Origin: Bordetella sp. 02P26C-1
Lineage (GTDB): Bacteria > Pseudomonadota > Gammaproteobacteria > Burkholderiales > Burkholderiaceae_B
Assembly (NCBI RefSeq): GCF_009763255.1
Contig: NZ_WSJB01000022.1
Coordinates: 1-64,000, forward strand
Direction of reading: 5' to 3'
DNA length: 64,000 nt
The stretch's first letter is position 1. Each line of letters begins with the position of its first letter. The notes under the pieces are model-generated. The model was not told the origin of the DNA. It ran no database searches and saw only the letters and a list, made by a program, of their open reading frames with translations. Made by a program: the position numbers and the translations under genes. Shown here piece after piece: positions 27,733 to 36,009 of this stretch.

Positions 27733-28344
27733 TTACAGGCCTTCGGCTTTTAGAGCGGCTTGTACGGCTGGGTCGGCTTCCATGCGGGTGGCGAACTGGG
27801 ATAGGTTGTCCATGCCGGATAGGTCGATGTTTTTGGCTTTGGCCCAGCGTAGGACGACGAATAGGTACGGGTCGGCTAGGGATGGTTTGGCGCCAGCCAG
27901 GTAGGGTTTGTCGGCTAGCTGTTTGTCTAGGATGCCGAAGAGGTTGCGCAGCATGCCGGCGGCGGAGTTGCGTAGGGCCTCCTGCGCGGATTCGTCGGGG
28001 ACGTATCGCGGTGCGCCGAAAATCAACGAGAAGGTTTTGTGCAGGTCGGAGTTGATGAATCCGAGCCAGCGACGGACTTCGGCGCGCGAGGCGGCGCTGC
28101 CGTCGCCAAGCAGATTGAGTTCGGGGGCTTTTTCGGCCAGGTACTCCAGGATCGCGGCGTTTTGCGTGAGCGTCAGGCCGTCATCGGTGAGCGCGGGAAC
28201 GGCGCCCAGCGGGTTGATTTTCAAGAATTCGGGTTGCTTGAGCGCGTCGCGGGCCACGGCTTCGGCTTCGTAGGGCTTGCCGATCCATTCCAGCACGATG
28301 TGCGTGGCCAGGGAGCAGGCGCCGGGCATGTAGTAGAGTTTCAT
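27733..28344 (-). CDS. Beta-class glutathione S-transferase
   Basis: A protein of 203 aa. N-terminal thioredoxin-like domain (MKLYYMPGACSLATHIVLEW) with the beta-class Cys10; 'PLGAVPALTDDG' carries the cis-Pro, followed by 'LTQNAAILEYLAE' for glutathione binding. An all-helical C-terminal domain runs from ~85. Cytosolic conjugation or reduction with glutathione; substrate not predictable. Shine-Dalgarno GGAG before the ATG. Monocistronic and convergent with the liv operon. Confidence 0.88.
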   Translation of the reverse strand: MKLYYMPGACSLATHIVLEWIGKPYEAEAVARDALKQPEFLKINPLGAVPALTDDGLTLTQNAAILEYLAEKAPELNLLGDGSAASRAEVRRWLGFINSDLHKTFSLIFGAPRYVPDESAQEALRNSAAGMLRNLFGILDKQLADKPYLAGAKPSLADPYLFVVLRWAKAKNIDLSGMDNLSQFATRMEADPAVQAALKAEGL

Positions 28345-28437
28345 TATTGCTTGGTCTCCATAACAATAAACAGGCAGGTGTTTATATCAACTGGTTATGG
28401 TACGCCGGTTTGCGGGGTGTGCGTACTGGGAGCTTGC

Positions 28438-29664
28438 ATGCGACAACTAGGGTTAAAAGTTAGGGCGTTGCCGTTGGTCGTGGCGCTGGGTACTGCGATG
28501 GGATTCGGCGCGGCCGGGGCCGTGGCTCAGGCGGCGGATAAGGTTACCGGGGCGAGGTCTGCTGATGCGGATGCGGTCGCTTTGCAAGCTCCGCCTATGC
28601 AAGCGGGGGCCTTTAGCGAAGGCCGCGCAAAGGTCGATAAGATCGCTGATGGATTGGAGCACCCGTGGTCGCTTGCCTTTTTGCCTGATGGCGACATGCT
28701 GATTACTGAGCGGCCGGGGCGCTTGCGCAGAGTCGATGCTCAGGGGCGGGTGTCTGCGCCTATACGTGGTGTGCCTGAGGTGTTCGCGCAGGGGCAGGGG
28801 GGATTGTTGGATGTGGTGTTGTCACCGGGGTTCGCGCAGGATCGGCGGGTTTATTTGTCGTATGCGGAACGGGGTGGCGATGGAAAGGCCGGGACTGCGG
28901 TAGGTGTTGGGCGCTTGTCCGAGGATGGGCAGGGGCTTGAAGATTTCAGGGTGATTTTCCGGCAGGAGCCGAAGCTCTCGACGGGGAATCACTTTGGTGG
29001 GCGGATGGTTTTTGACCGTCAGGGTGATTTGTTTATCGCCCTGGGGGAAAACAATCAACGACCGACTTCGCAGGATCTGGATAAGCTGCAAGGCAAGATC
29101 GTGCGGGTCGGTGCGGATGGCTCGCTGCCTGGGGACAATCCGTTTGTGGGCGAGGGTAACGCGCGGCCGGAGATCTGGACGTATGGGATGCGCAATCCTC
29201 AAGGACTGGCTCTGAATCCTTGGACGGGTGAACTCTGGGAACACGAGCATGGGCCGCGCGGTGGGGATGAGGTGAACATCATCTACCCGGGGCGCAACTA
29301 TGGTTGGCCGCTGGCGACGTATGGGATTAATTATTCCGGTTTGCCGATTCCAGAGGCCAAGGGCGATACGCTCAAAGGTGGGCAAGGGCCGCTGTATTGG
29401 TGGAAGAAATCTCCGGCGATCAGCGGCATGGCGTTCTATGACAGCGATGCATACCCACAGTGGAAGGATTCGCTGTTCATTGGAGCGTTAGCGGCTCAGG
29501 TGTTGATTCGACTCTCGCTGGAAAACGGCAAAGTCGTGAGCGAGGAGCGGTTGTTGTCGGATCTGAACGCCCGTATTCGCGATGTACGGCTGGGACCCGA
29601 TGGGGCGATTTATGTGTTGACGGATGAGGGTAACGGCAGGCTGCTGCGCGTGACCCCCGAGTGA
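28438..29664 (+). CDS. PQQ-dependent aldose sugar dehydrogenase (YliI-like), exported
   Basis: A protein of 408 aa from the ATG at 28438 (preceded by GGGAG); it begins with a signal peptide ending around 'AVAQA-AD'. Soluble beta-propeller glucose/sorbosone dehydrogenase family: 'GLEHPWSLAFLPDGDMLITERPGRL', 'NHFGGRMVFDRQGDLFIALGE', 'TYGMRNPQGLALNPWTGELWEHEHGPRGGDEVN', 'RDVRLGPDGAIYVLTDEGNGRL'. Periplasmic oxidation of aldoses with PQQ. Strongly similar in layout to E. coli YliI. The longer frame upstream crosses the GST promoter and is not used. Confidence 0.88.
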   Translation: MRQLGLKVRALPLVVALGTAMGFGAAGAVAQAADKVTGARSADADAVALQAPPMQAGAFSEGRAKVDKIADGLEHPWSLAFLPDGDMLITERPGRLRRVDAQGRVSAPIRGVPEVFAQGQGGLLDVVLSPGFAQDRRVYLSYAERGGDGKAGTAVGVGRLSEDGQGLEDFRVIFRQEPKLSTGNHFGGRMVFDRQGDLFIALGENNQRPTSQDLDKLQGKIVRVGADGSLPGDNPFVGEGNARPEIWTYGMRNPQGLALNPWTGELWEHEHGPRGGDEVNIIYPGRNYGWPLATYGINYSGLPIPEAKGDTLKGGQGPLYWWKKSPAISGMAFYDSDAYPQWKDSLFIGALAAQVLIRLSLENGKVVSEERLLSDLNARIRDVRLGPDGAIYVLTDEGNGRLLRVTPE

Positions 29665-29684
29665 GAGTGGGCGACGACGCGCGA

Positions 29685-30056
29685 TCACGCGGCGCGCCAG
29701 GCTGTCCACGCTACCCATGCCCAGGCCACCAAAAACGCCACGCCGCCGATAGGCGTGATGGCGCCGAGCCAACGGATTCCTGTCACGGCCAGCAGATATA
29801 GGCTGCCGCTAAACAGGATAATGCCTGCAAACATGATCAGCCCGGCAGTGCTCATGCCGGCGCCGTATCTGGCGGCGAGTAGCGCGATGATGAAAAGGCC
29901 CAAGGCATGTACCAGGTGATAAAGCACGCCTGTTTGCCATACGGCCAGCATGTCGCTGGTGAGGGATTGCTTCAGGCCGTGGGCGCCGAAAGCGCCGGCG
30001 CCTACGGCGGCGATCATGTTCAAAGCAGCCAGCACGATGAGGTGGCGGTCGGTCAT
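29685..30056 (-). CDS. DUF423 membrane protein (YgdD-like)
   Basis: A protein of 123 aa with four membrane helices. The DUF423 hallmark '[11 protein letters not shown]' is followed by '[16 protein letters not shown]' and '[16 protein letters not shown]'. Function unknown; inner membrane. The ATG at 30056 has an AGGA ribosome-binding site nine bases upstream and is preferred over the ATG at 30068. Convergent with the sugar dehydrogenase gene and divergent from psd. Confidence 0.82.
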   Translation of the reverse strand: MTDRHLIVLAALNMIAAVGAGAFGAHGLKQSLTSDMLAVWQTGVLYHLVHALGLFIIALLAARYGAGMSTAGLIMFAGIILFSGSLYLLAVTGIRWLGAITPIGGVAFLVAWAWVAWTAWRAA

Positions 30057-30195
30057 GGGGGTCCTCATGGCAGATTCATGGAAAGTGGCATTATCCCAGT
30101 ACTGCGGGGCTTGCTGGCGCTACACTCCTAGAACAAGTAACATCCGTATCCCTTCACGGCCCTGCGCCGAGTCACGTCGTATTTCTCCGGACCCC

Positions 30196-31059
30196 ATGCA
30201 CTTTAAAGACCAGCTCTTCTTAGCCAGCCAATACCTTGCACCTCATCATTTAGTGTCAAGGTTAATGGGTTTGGCTGCAGATTGCCGCACGCCAGCGGTG
30301 AAGAACTGGATGATCTCGCGTTTTGTGCGCCGCTATGGGGTAAATATGACCGAGGCGCTGCTCGAGGACCCGCTGGCGTACCCGACGTTCAATCAGTTTT
30401 TTACACGCGCGTTGAAGGCCGATGCACGCCCGTTGGATACGGAACCGCAAGGCATTCTGTGTCCCGCGGATGGGGCGATCAGCCAGTTGGGTCGTATCGA
30501 GCAGGGTCGTGTGTTCCAGGCCAAAGGGCATTCATATGGCCTGACGGCATTGCTGGGTGGGGATGCGCATCGCGCGGACCCCTTCGTCGATGGCGAATTC
30601 GCGACGGTGTATTTGTCGCCGCGCGATTATCACCGTGTGCACATGCCGTGCGCGGGGACGTTGCGCGAGATGGTGCATGTGCCGGGGCGGTTGTTTTCGG
30701 TCAATCCGTTGACGGCCACGCATGTGCCCGAGCTGTTCGCGCGTAACGAACGCGTGGTGTGTATCTTCGATACCGAATTTGGCCCGATGGCGTTGGTGCT
30801 GGTGGGGGCGATGATTGTCGCGTCCATCGAGACGGTTTGGGCGGGCCTGGTCACGCCGCACAAGCGGCAAGTACGTTCGACGCGCTATGACGCGGCCTCG
30901 CGCGCGCCGATCCATCTGGAAAAGGGCGCGGAAATGGGCCGGTTCCTGTTGGGGTCGACCGTGATCGTGCTGTTTGGGCCGGATCGCGTGCGCTGGACGG
31001 ATACGCCTTCCGTGCGTGGGCCGGTGCGTATGGGCGAGTTGATGGCGCTGCCGGCTTAG
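30196..31059 (+). CDS. psd: Phosphatidylserine decarboxylase proenzyme
   Basis: A protein of 287 aa from the ATG at 30196 ([18 protein letters not shown]), which matches the short proteobacterial Psd N-terminus. Motifs are '[12 protein letters not shown]', '[10 protein letters not shown]', '[12 protein letters not shown]', '[13 protein letters not shown]' and the self-cleavage site LGST with pyruvoyl-forming Ser ~254 ([10 protein letters not shown]). Inner-membrane-associated; converts phosphatidylserine to phosphatidylethanolamine. The reading frame extends upstream across the DUF423 gene but that part is not Psd. Confidence 0.93.
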   Translation: MHFKDQLFLASQYLAPHHLVSRLMGLAADCRTPAVKNWMISRFVRRYGVNMTEALLEDPLAYPTFNQFFTRALKADARPLDTEPQGILCPADGAISQLGRIEQGRVFQAKGHSYGLTALLGGDAHRADPFVDGEFATVYLSPRDYHRVHMPCAGTLREMVHVPGRLFSVNPLTATHVPELFARNERVVCIFDTEFGPMALVLVGAMIVASIETVWAGLVTPHKRQVRSTRYDAASRAPIHLEKGAEMGRFLLGSTVIVLFGPDRVRWTDTPSVRGPVRMGELMALPA

Positions 31060-31084
31060 GGACAGCGCCGATTACCGCAGTCGG

Positions 31085-31906
31085 TCACCAAGGAAAATCG
31101 ATCAAGTCGCCGTAGAGCGCGCGCAGTTTTGCCTTGACCTCGGGCGACTGTTGATAGATCTGGATGAATTCGAGCAGGCGCGGATCCCGCGCATGGTCGG
31201 GGGTCGTCACCCAGCGGATGGCGTACCGGCGCACGTTTTCCGGGTCGGTATTGTCAAACGCCAGACCGTCTTTTTCATCGATGCCCGCATGCTTGGCAAA
31301 GGTGGTGTAGGTGATGGAGGCGGTCACGTCGTCAAAGGTGCGCGCCGATTGGGAGCCCTCGACCTGGATGAGTTTGATGTTTCTGGGGTTGGCGACGATG
31401 TCTTGGATCGATGCACGGTGATCGGCGCCGTCGCGCAGCTGGATCAAGCCCATCGCGTTGAGCAGGAGTAACGCCCGGCCCGCGTTGACCGGGTCGTTAG
31501 GAATCGCAACGGTCGCGCCATCAGGGATGGCGTCACCCCGCTTGAGCTTTTTCGAAAACAGCCCAATCGTCGTGGAATAGCCGTACGCAATGGGCTGCAG
31601 CCGTGTGCCGCGGCTTTGGTTAAAGAGCTGCAAAAAGGGCTCGTGCTGGAAGAAATTCGCATCTAGCGCGCCCTCGGCCACGCCGGTATTGGGCATCACC
31701 CAGTCGCTGAATTCCACCAGCTCGACCTTCAATCCCCGCTTTGCGGCTTCGGCGATGGCGATCTCGGTAGCCTGATTGGCCACGCTGGGGATCACACCGA
31801 TACGCAAAGGCTTGTCCTGGGCCGCATGCGCGGCGCCGGGCAAGACAGCGGCGAGCGTGAGCAGGGTCATCACGCCGGCCAGAGACAGTTTCAGAAGACG
31901 GTTCAT
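31085..31906 (-). CDS. NlpA/MetQ-family periplasmic binding protein without lipobox
   Basis: A protein of 273 aa with a signal peptide ending 'GAAHA-AQ'. Family signatures: 'LRIGVIPSVANQ', 'VELVEFSDWVMPNTGVAEGALDANFFQHEPFL', 'VAIPNDPVNAGRALLLLNAMGLI', 'TYTTFAKHAGI'. MetQ proteins bind methionine and are usually lipoproteins; here there is no Cys at the cleavage site, so a soluble periplasmic form is predicted. No metN or metI gene adjoins it. Ligand could be methionine or another compound. Convergent with psd. Confidence 0.82.
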   Translation of the reverse strand: MNRLLKLSLAGVMTLLTLAAVLPGAAHAAQDKPLRIGVIPSVANQATEIAIAEAAKRGLKVELVEFSDWVMPNTGVAEGALDANFFQHEPFLQLFNQSRGTRLQPIAYGYSTTIGLFSKKLKRGDAIPDGATVAIPNDPVNAGRALLLLNAMGLIQLRDGADHRASIQDIVANPRNIKLIQVEGSQSARTFDDVTASITYTTFAKHAGIDEKDGLAFDNTDPENVRRYAIRWVTTPDHARDPRLLEFIQIYQQSPEVKAKLRALYGDLIDFPW

Positions 31907-31990
31907 CGCGATCGTTCCACCCGTGGCAAAGGCAAAACCACCATTGTGCCGCAGGTGGACGCCGAGCAGGCGAGGATCCCTCGCGCGAAC

Positions 31991-32881
31991 TCAGGTTTTA
32001 TCGTTGGCCAACAGCGCCACCAGATGCGGTAGCGTGGTGTTGGGGGCGGCTTCCTTGGCGCCGCGCTTGAACAGCTGCTCGATGCCGTCCGCGGCGATGT
32101 GGGTCGCACCGGTTTCCTCGGCCATGGTGGTGTAGTAGCCCAGGTCTTTATGCGCATTCGATAGCGAGAAGCGCAAGCCCGAATCGTCGCCTGATTGGAT
32201 GAAAGGACGCAGGCGTTCGAGCGCAACACCGCCGCCACCGCCGTTGGCGAGCACGTCGACCAGCACCGAGGCGTCAATGCCGGCGCGCTGCGCGCAGGCG
32301 GCCGCCTCGGCGATGACGGCCGCGCATCCGAGCGAGACGTAGTTGTGCAGCAGCTTCATGCGGTGTCCGGAGCCGATGGGGCCGACGTAGGTGATGTTTT
32401 CGGCGTAGCAGCGTAGCAGCGGCTGGCAGCGCTCGAACAGTTCGCGTTCGCCACCCACGAGCAGATTCAGCCGGCCCTCGGCGGCCTCTTTAGGCGTACG
32501 CGTCATGGGGGCATCGAGAAACTGGCCCCCGGCCTCGGTGACGGCCTGGGCGATGCGCACGGTCGACGATGGAATTGCCGTGGAGCAGTCGATGACGACG
32601 GTGCCGGGGCGTAGCCCTTGCAACAGGCCATTGGGGCTAAATAGCACGTCTTCGACCTGCGGCGTGCCGGTCACGCAGAGGATGATGATATTGGCCTGAC
32701 GCGCCACTTGGGCGGGGCTGGCAACTTTCGCGGCGCCTGCGGCGAGCAGGCTGTCCACGGGCTGGTTGCCCGGGTGGTCGAGCAACACAAGCGGATAGCC
32801 GTGTTTGACGATGTTGCTGGCAATGCCGTGGCCCATGAGGCCAACGCCAATCATGCCAATAGTGTCTTTCCCGATAGTCAT
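31991..32881 (-). CDS. NAD(P)-dependent beta-hydroxyacid dehydrogenase
   Basis: A protein of 296 aa. N-terminal Rossmann 'IGMIGVGLMGHGIASNIVKHG' and the active-site motif 'GGQFLDAPMTRTPKEAAEG'; the catalytic Lys is in 'GSGHRMKLLHNYV'. It belongs with 3-hydroxyisobutyrate dehydrogenase, tartronate semialdehyde reductase and GLYR-type reductases; substrate not assignable. The ATG at 32881 gives the canonical N-terminus. It lies 84 bp upstream of the MetQ-like gene, possibly co-transcribed. Confidence 0.85.
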   Translation of the reverse strand: MTIGKDTIGMIGVGLMGHGIASNIVKHGYPLVLLDHPGNQPVDSLLAAGAAKVASPAQVARQANIIILCVTGTPQVEDVLFSPNGLLQGLRPGTVVIDCSTAIPSSTVRIAQAVTEAGGQFLDAPMTRTPKEAAEGRLNLLVGGERELFERCQPLLRCYAENITYVGPIGSGHRMKLLHNYVSLGCAAVIAEAAACAQRAGIDASVLVDVLANGGGGGVALERLRPFIQSGDDSGLRFSLSNAHKDLGYYTTMAEETGATHIAADGIEQLFKRGAKEAAPNTTLPHLVALLANDKT

Positions 32882-33126
32882 CTGTTCAGTTTCGCTAAGA
32901 AAGCCTCCGTGCCTCGCCTCGGGGCCCTGATGGGGGCCCGAGACGGCACGGCGGCGGATGTTGGGTGGCAAGACCTGCTCGCGGCGCCGCTAGGGTAACC
33001 ACGGTTTAGTGATCATACAAGTTACCGAATTTTAAGTTTTTTGTAAGTATTCGGCTGAAAGGCGTTCAGGTTTCTGTAAGAAATGCTAAAACAGCGGCTT
33101 CGGTATTTCGTTTATACGGAGATTGC

Positions 33127-33852
33127 ATGCTCGAGTTTTTGCAGACCCTTAGCTGGGCCGCGGTATTTCAGATCATTCTTATCGACATCCTGCTTGGTGG
33201 GGACAATGCCGTGGTCATCGCATTGGCCTGCCGGAACCTGCCGGCCAAGCAGCGCATGCAGGGGATTCTCTGGGGCACGGCGGGCGCCATCGGCCTGCGC
33301 GTGTTGCTGATTGCGTTTGCGCTGACGCTGTTGACCATCCCCTATCTCAAGATCGTGGGGGCGTTGTTGCTGTTGTGGGTGGGCGTGAAGCTGCTCATTC
33401 CCGAGGAAGACGCGCATGGCAACATCAAGGGCGCGGTATCGATATGGTCCGCGGTAAAGACCATCATCGTGGCCGACTTTGTCATGAGCCTGGATAACGT
33501 GATCGCGATTGCGGGCGCTGCGCAGATGGCGGATCCCTCGCATCAGATCGGCTTGGTGATTTTCGGCCTGGTGGTGAGCGTGCCCATCATTATCTGGGGT
33601 AGTACGTTGGTGCTGAAGCTGATCGACCGTTTCCCGCTGGTGGTCACGTTTGGCGCTGCGTTGCTGGGCTGGATCGCCGGTGGCATGCTCGTGACCGATG
33701 TCGTCGTGGTTGAGCATTTCGGCGAGGTGTCGGGTACGGTGAAGATCGCGGCTGAAATCATCGGCGCGCTGCTGGTGGTGGGTTTGGGTCGCATGATCGC
33801 TGCTCGCCGCAAGCCGGCCGCGGCGTCGCAAGAGGTCGTGCGTCAAGGCTGA
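33127..33852 (+). CDS. TerC/YjbE-family membrane protein
   Basis: A protein of 241 aa with about seven helices. Conserved acidic metal-binding motifs 'DILLGGDNAVVIALA' (~20-35) and 'DFVMSLDNVIAIAGAA' (~115-130). TerC/Alx/YjbE proteins are linked to manganese export and to metalation of exported enzymes. Ribosome-binding site GGAG before the ATG. I saw no yybP-ykoY riboswitch in the 120 bp upstream. Monocistronic, ended by a strong hairpin. Confidence 0.87.
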   Translation: MLEFLQTLSWAAVFQIILIDILLGGDNAVVIALACRNLPAKQRMQGILWGTAGAIGLRVLLIAFALTLLTIPYLKIVGALLLLWVGVKLLIPEEDAHGNIKGAVSIWSAVKTIIVADFVMSLDNVIAIAGAAQMADPSHQIGLVIFGLVVSVPIIIWGSTLVLKLIDRFPLVVTFGAALLGWIAGGMLVTDVVVVEHFGEVSGTVKIAAEIIGALLVVGLGRMIAARRKPAAASQEVVRQG

Positions 33853-33871
33853 TTGGCACAACGCAACGACT

Positions 33872-33915
33872 AAGCTGACGCGCGCGGATTCGCACAGTGC
33901 GCGTCAGCTTTCATT
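33872..33915 (+). terminator. Terminator hairpin of the TerC-family gene
   Basis: AAGCTGACGCGC (33872-33883) pairs perfectly over 12 bp with GCGCGTCAGCTT (33899-33910), with a 15-nt loop, followed by a short T-rich tail (TCATT). Confidence 0.7.
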
Positions 33916-34002
33916 CCCTGGCCTGTGCCCATGTAATGTGGTGTGCGCATCGCGTGTTATTGCGGTTAAGATGCACGCGACTGCCGGAGGCCAGCATGGG
34001 AA

Positions 34003-34064
34003 AGCGTAGCGGCTACGCCATTCTGGACCATCAAGGGGTCTCGGTTTGTTCCGAGGCCCTTTTT
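34003..34064 (+). ncRNA. Candidate small RNA 3' end / attenuator
   Basis: A dyad GCGTAGC-G-GCTACGC (34004-34018) precedes a second intrinsic terminator, AAGGG-G-TCTCGG (34033-34044) with CCGAGG-CCCTT (34051-34061) and five T (34060-34064). Since the TerC transcript should already stop near 33910, the second terminator implies another transcript starting between ~33915 and 34000. That could be a small RNA or an attenuated leader of the hydrolase gene. No convincing promoter was found. Confidence 0.3.
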
Positions 34065-34171
34065 GCTACCTGCAAGGCAGAAGCGTCTTGGCCGTGCCTC
34101 ATGCAGTGCCTTTTCGACACGGCCGGGTATTCAAGAACGTGCACCTTTACCTAGTAGGCGGTTGTCGCAGC

Positions 34172-35032
34172 ATGCAGGAATATTCATCGGAAGTGCTGGA
34201 AAACGCGGATGCGGAATTGGCCCGGCTGGACGCCAGCGCGCGCCATCATGCCGTCCGGATGGATGGTCGAACGTTCGTATGGCGCGAGTGGGGCAGTGGG
34301 CCCGCGCTTGTGTTGATTCACGGCGGACATGGCTCATGGATGCATTGGGCAAAGAACGTCGAACCGCTGGCGCGGCACTTTCGCGTGCTCGCGCCGAATA
34401 TGGCGGGGTTCGACGATTCCGACGATTTCGATTGCGCACCCCATGATCCGATGCGGTGGGAACGCCTGCTGGATAGCTTGAAAATGGGCGTGGAGCAGCT
34501 GGTGGGAGATGCGCCGCTCGGGCTGGTGGGCTTTTCTTTCGGGGGCGTGGTCGCCGGGACGCTCGCGCCGCGGCTGCCGCATTTGCAGCGGCTGGTGTTG
34601 CTGGGTAGCGGCGGTCATGGCACGGCGCGGCGTGAAAAGGAGCGGCTGTTGGATTGGCGCGCGGTGACCGGCCGCGAACGCCAGGAAGCGCTGGCGCAGA
34701 ATCTGGGCGTGTTTATGTTGTCCTCGCGCGAGGCCATCGATCCGTTGGCGCTGCGTATCCATACGCGGTCTTGCGAGCGCACGCGTTTTCGCAGTAAAGC
34801 GATTTCGCGCGATCAACGCTTAGCCAAGGCAATGCAGAGCTTGAATGTGCCGGTCCTGTTGGTATGGGGCGAGGAGGACGTCACGGCCGAGCCTGCGCAA
34901 GCTGCCTCTGCCCTGATCCAAGGACATCCAGACAGGCAATGGCACAGTGTGCCGCGCGCAGGCCATTGGGTGCAATATGAAAAGGCCGATGAGATCAATG
35001 CGTGCCTGATCGACTGGTTTCGGCAGTCTTAG
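34172..35032 (+). CDS. Alpha/beta hydrolase
   Basis: A protein of 286 aa from the ATG at 34172 (MQEYSSEVLENAD). Oxyanion-hole segment 'LIHGGHGSWMHW', nucleophile elbow 'GFSFGG', acid in 'LVWGEEDVTA' and His in 'VPRAGHWVQYEKAD': complete triad. Cytoplasmic, similar to meta-cleavage-product hydrolases and lactonases; substrate unknown. In-frame sequence before 34172 crosses the terminator and is not counted. Confidence 0.82.
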   Translation: MQEYSSEVLENADAELARLDASARHHAVRMDGRTFVWREWGSGPALVLIHGGHGSWMHWAKNVEPLARHFRVLAPNMAGFDDSDDFDCAPHDPMRWERLLDSLKMGVEQLVGDAPLGLVGFSFGGVVAGTLAPRLPHLQRLVLLGSGGHGTARREKERLLDWRAVTGRERQEALAQNLGVFMLSSREAIDPLALRIHTRSCERTRFRSKAISRDQRLAKAMQSLNVPVLLVWGEEDVTAEPAQAASALIQGHPDRQWHSVPRAGHWVQYEKADEINACLIDWFRQS

Positions 35033-35162
35033 ACGGCAAGAGGGTGACGTGGGCGTGGGTGCCCGCGATCCCCGCATAACTTCATATCAAGTAAGTATTT
35101 TTCAGATGCTGGGCGGGCAGACAGAATGACCGGGTTCATTCAAATGGAAGCCACGCCTCACC

Positions 35163-35747
35163 ATGAGCATCCTGACCCTGGCCGGCAGTCCTTCGCAGCA
35201 CTCGCGTTCCACGGCCTTATTACGTTATGCCGCGATGCGTCTCGCGGCTCGCGGACTAAACAGCGACGAGCTTGGCCTGCGGGATCTGCCCGCAATTGAT
35301 CTGATCGAAGGTCATTTCGACGGATCCGCAGCGCGTGCGTTGCGCGCGCGTGTAGCTGGCGCGCAAGCGCTCATCATCGCCACGCCTGTCTATAAGGCTT
35401 CGTTCGCAGGCGGACTGAAAGCCATCCTGGATTTACTCGACCAAAAGGCCCTGACTGACAAGATCGTGTTGCCTGTCGCCACTGGCGGCAGCACCGCGCA
35501 CTTGTTGGCGCTCGAATACAGCTTAAAGCCGGTTCTTTCTGCTTTGGGTGCACGTCACATTCTGGCTGGCGTGTATGCCACGGATCGACAGGTTTGGATG
35601 GGCGAGGTCGAGGTCCGCATCGACGCAGACGTACGCGAACGCTTGGATGCAGCGGTCGAAAGTTTGGTGCGCCATCTTTATGCGACGCCGCTCTCACAAG
35701 GCTACGACTTGGGTTATCTGGCACTTAACGCACGGTTCAGCGTGTGA
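35163..35747 (+). CDS. ssuE: NADPH-dependent FMN reductase SsuE
   Basis: A protein of 194 aa, flavodoxin-like fold: 'LAGSPSQHSRSTALL' phosphate loop at the N-terminus, 'IIATPVYKASFAGGLKAILDLL' and 'VATGGSTAHLLALEYSLKPVL'. Supplies FMNH2 to the SsuD monooxygenases for desulfonation. First gene of ssuE-ssuF-ssuD-ssuD'. Confidence 0.9.
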   Translation: MSILTLAGSPSQHSRSTALLRYAAMRLAARGLNSDELGLRDLPAIDLIEGHFDGSAARALRARVAGAQALIIATPVYKASFAGGLKAILDLLDQKALTDKIVLPVATGGSTAHLLALEYSLKPVLSALGARHILAGVYATDRQVWMGEVEVRIDADVRERLDAAVESLVRHLYATPLSQGYDLGYLALNARFSV

Positions 35748-35778
35748 TGCCATCCGCATTTCTATCAGGAGCACCCGT

Positions 35779-35994
35779 ATGACCATTCCCTCCATCAACG
35801 CCCGCAATCAGTTCCGTGGCCGGATCAAAGAGATCATTCTTGGACCGGTGGTTTCCGAAGTCGATGTGGACACACCAGCGGGCATAGTGACCTCGGTAAT
35901 CACAACGCGGTCGGTGAAAGAACTGGATCTACAAGTCGGCACAGAGGTGCTGGCGTTCGTAAAGGCTACCGAAGTTTCGGTGGCAAAACTCTAG
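35779..35994 (+). CDS. ssuF: Small Mop/TOBE molybdopterin-binding protein SsuF
   Basis: A protein of 71 aa, a single Mop domain: 'INARNQFRGRIKEIILGPVVSEVDVDT' and 'GTEVLAFVKATEVSVAKL'. Ribosome-binding site AGGAG. The same position and size as SsuF in Pseudomonas putida ssuEADCBF, where it is needed for sulfonate use. Its biochemical role is unclear. Confidence 0.85.
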   Translation: MTIPSINARNQFRGRIKEIILGPVVSEVDVDTPAGIVTSVITTRSVKELDLQVGTEVLAFVKATEVSVAKL

Positions 35995-36009
35995 ACGTGG
36001 AGCCGTCGC

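Larger units (their letters stand above)
33853..34171. other. 319-bp region with two terminators and a possible small RNA
   Basis: After the TerC stop come a first terminator hairpin (33872-33910), an AT-richer stretch, a GCGTAGC-G-GCTACGC dyad (34004-34018) and a second T-tailed terminator (34033-34064). The hydrolase gene starts at 34172. Confidence 0.6.

Noticed and set aside
33000-33126. yybP-ykoY manganese riboswitch before the TerC gene
   Set aside because: The characteristic conserved loops were not found in the 120 bp upstream.
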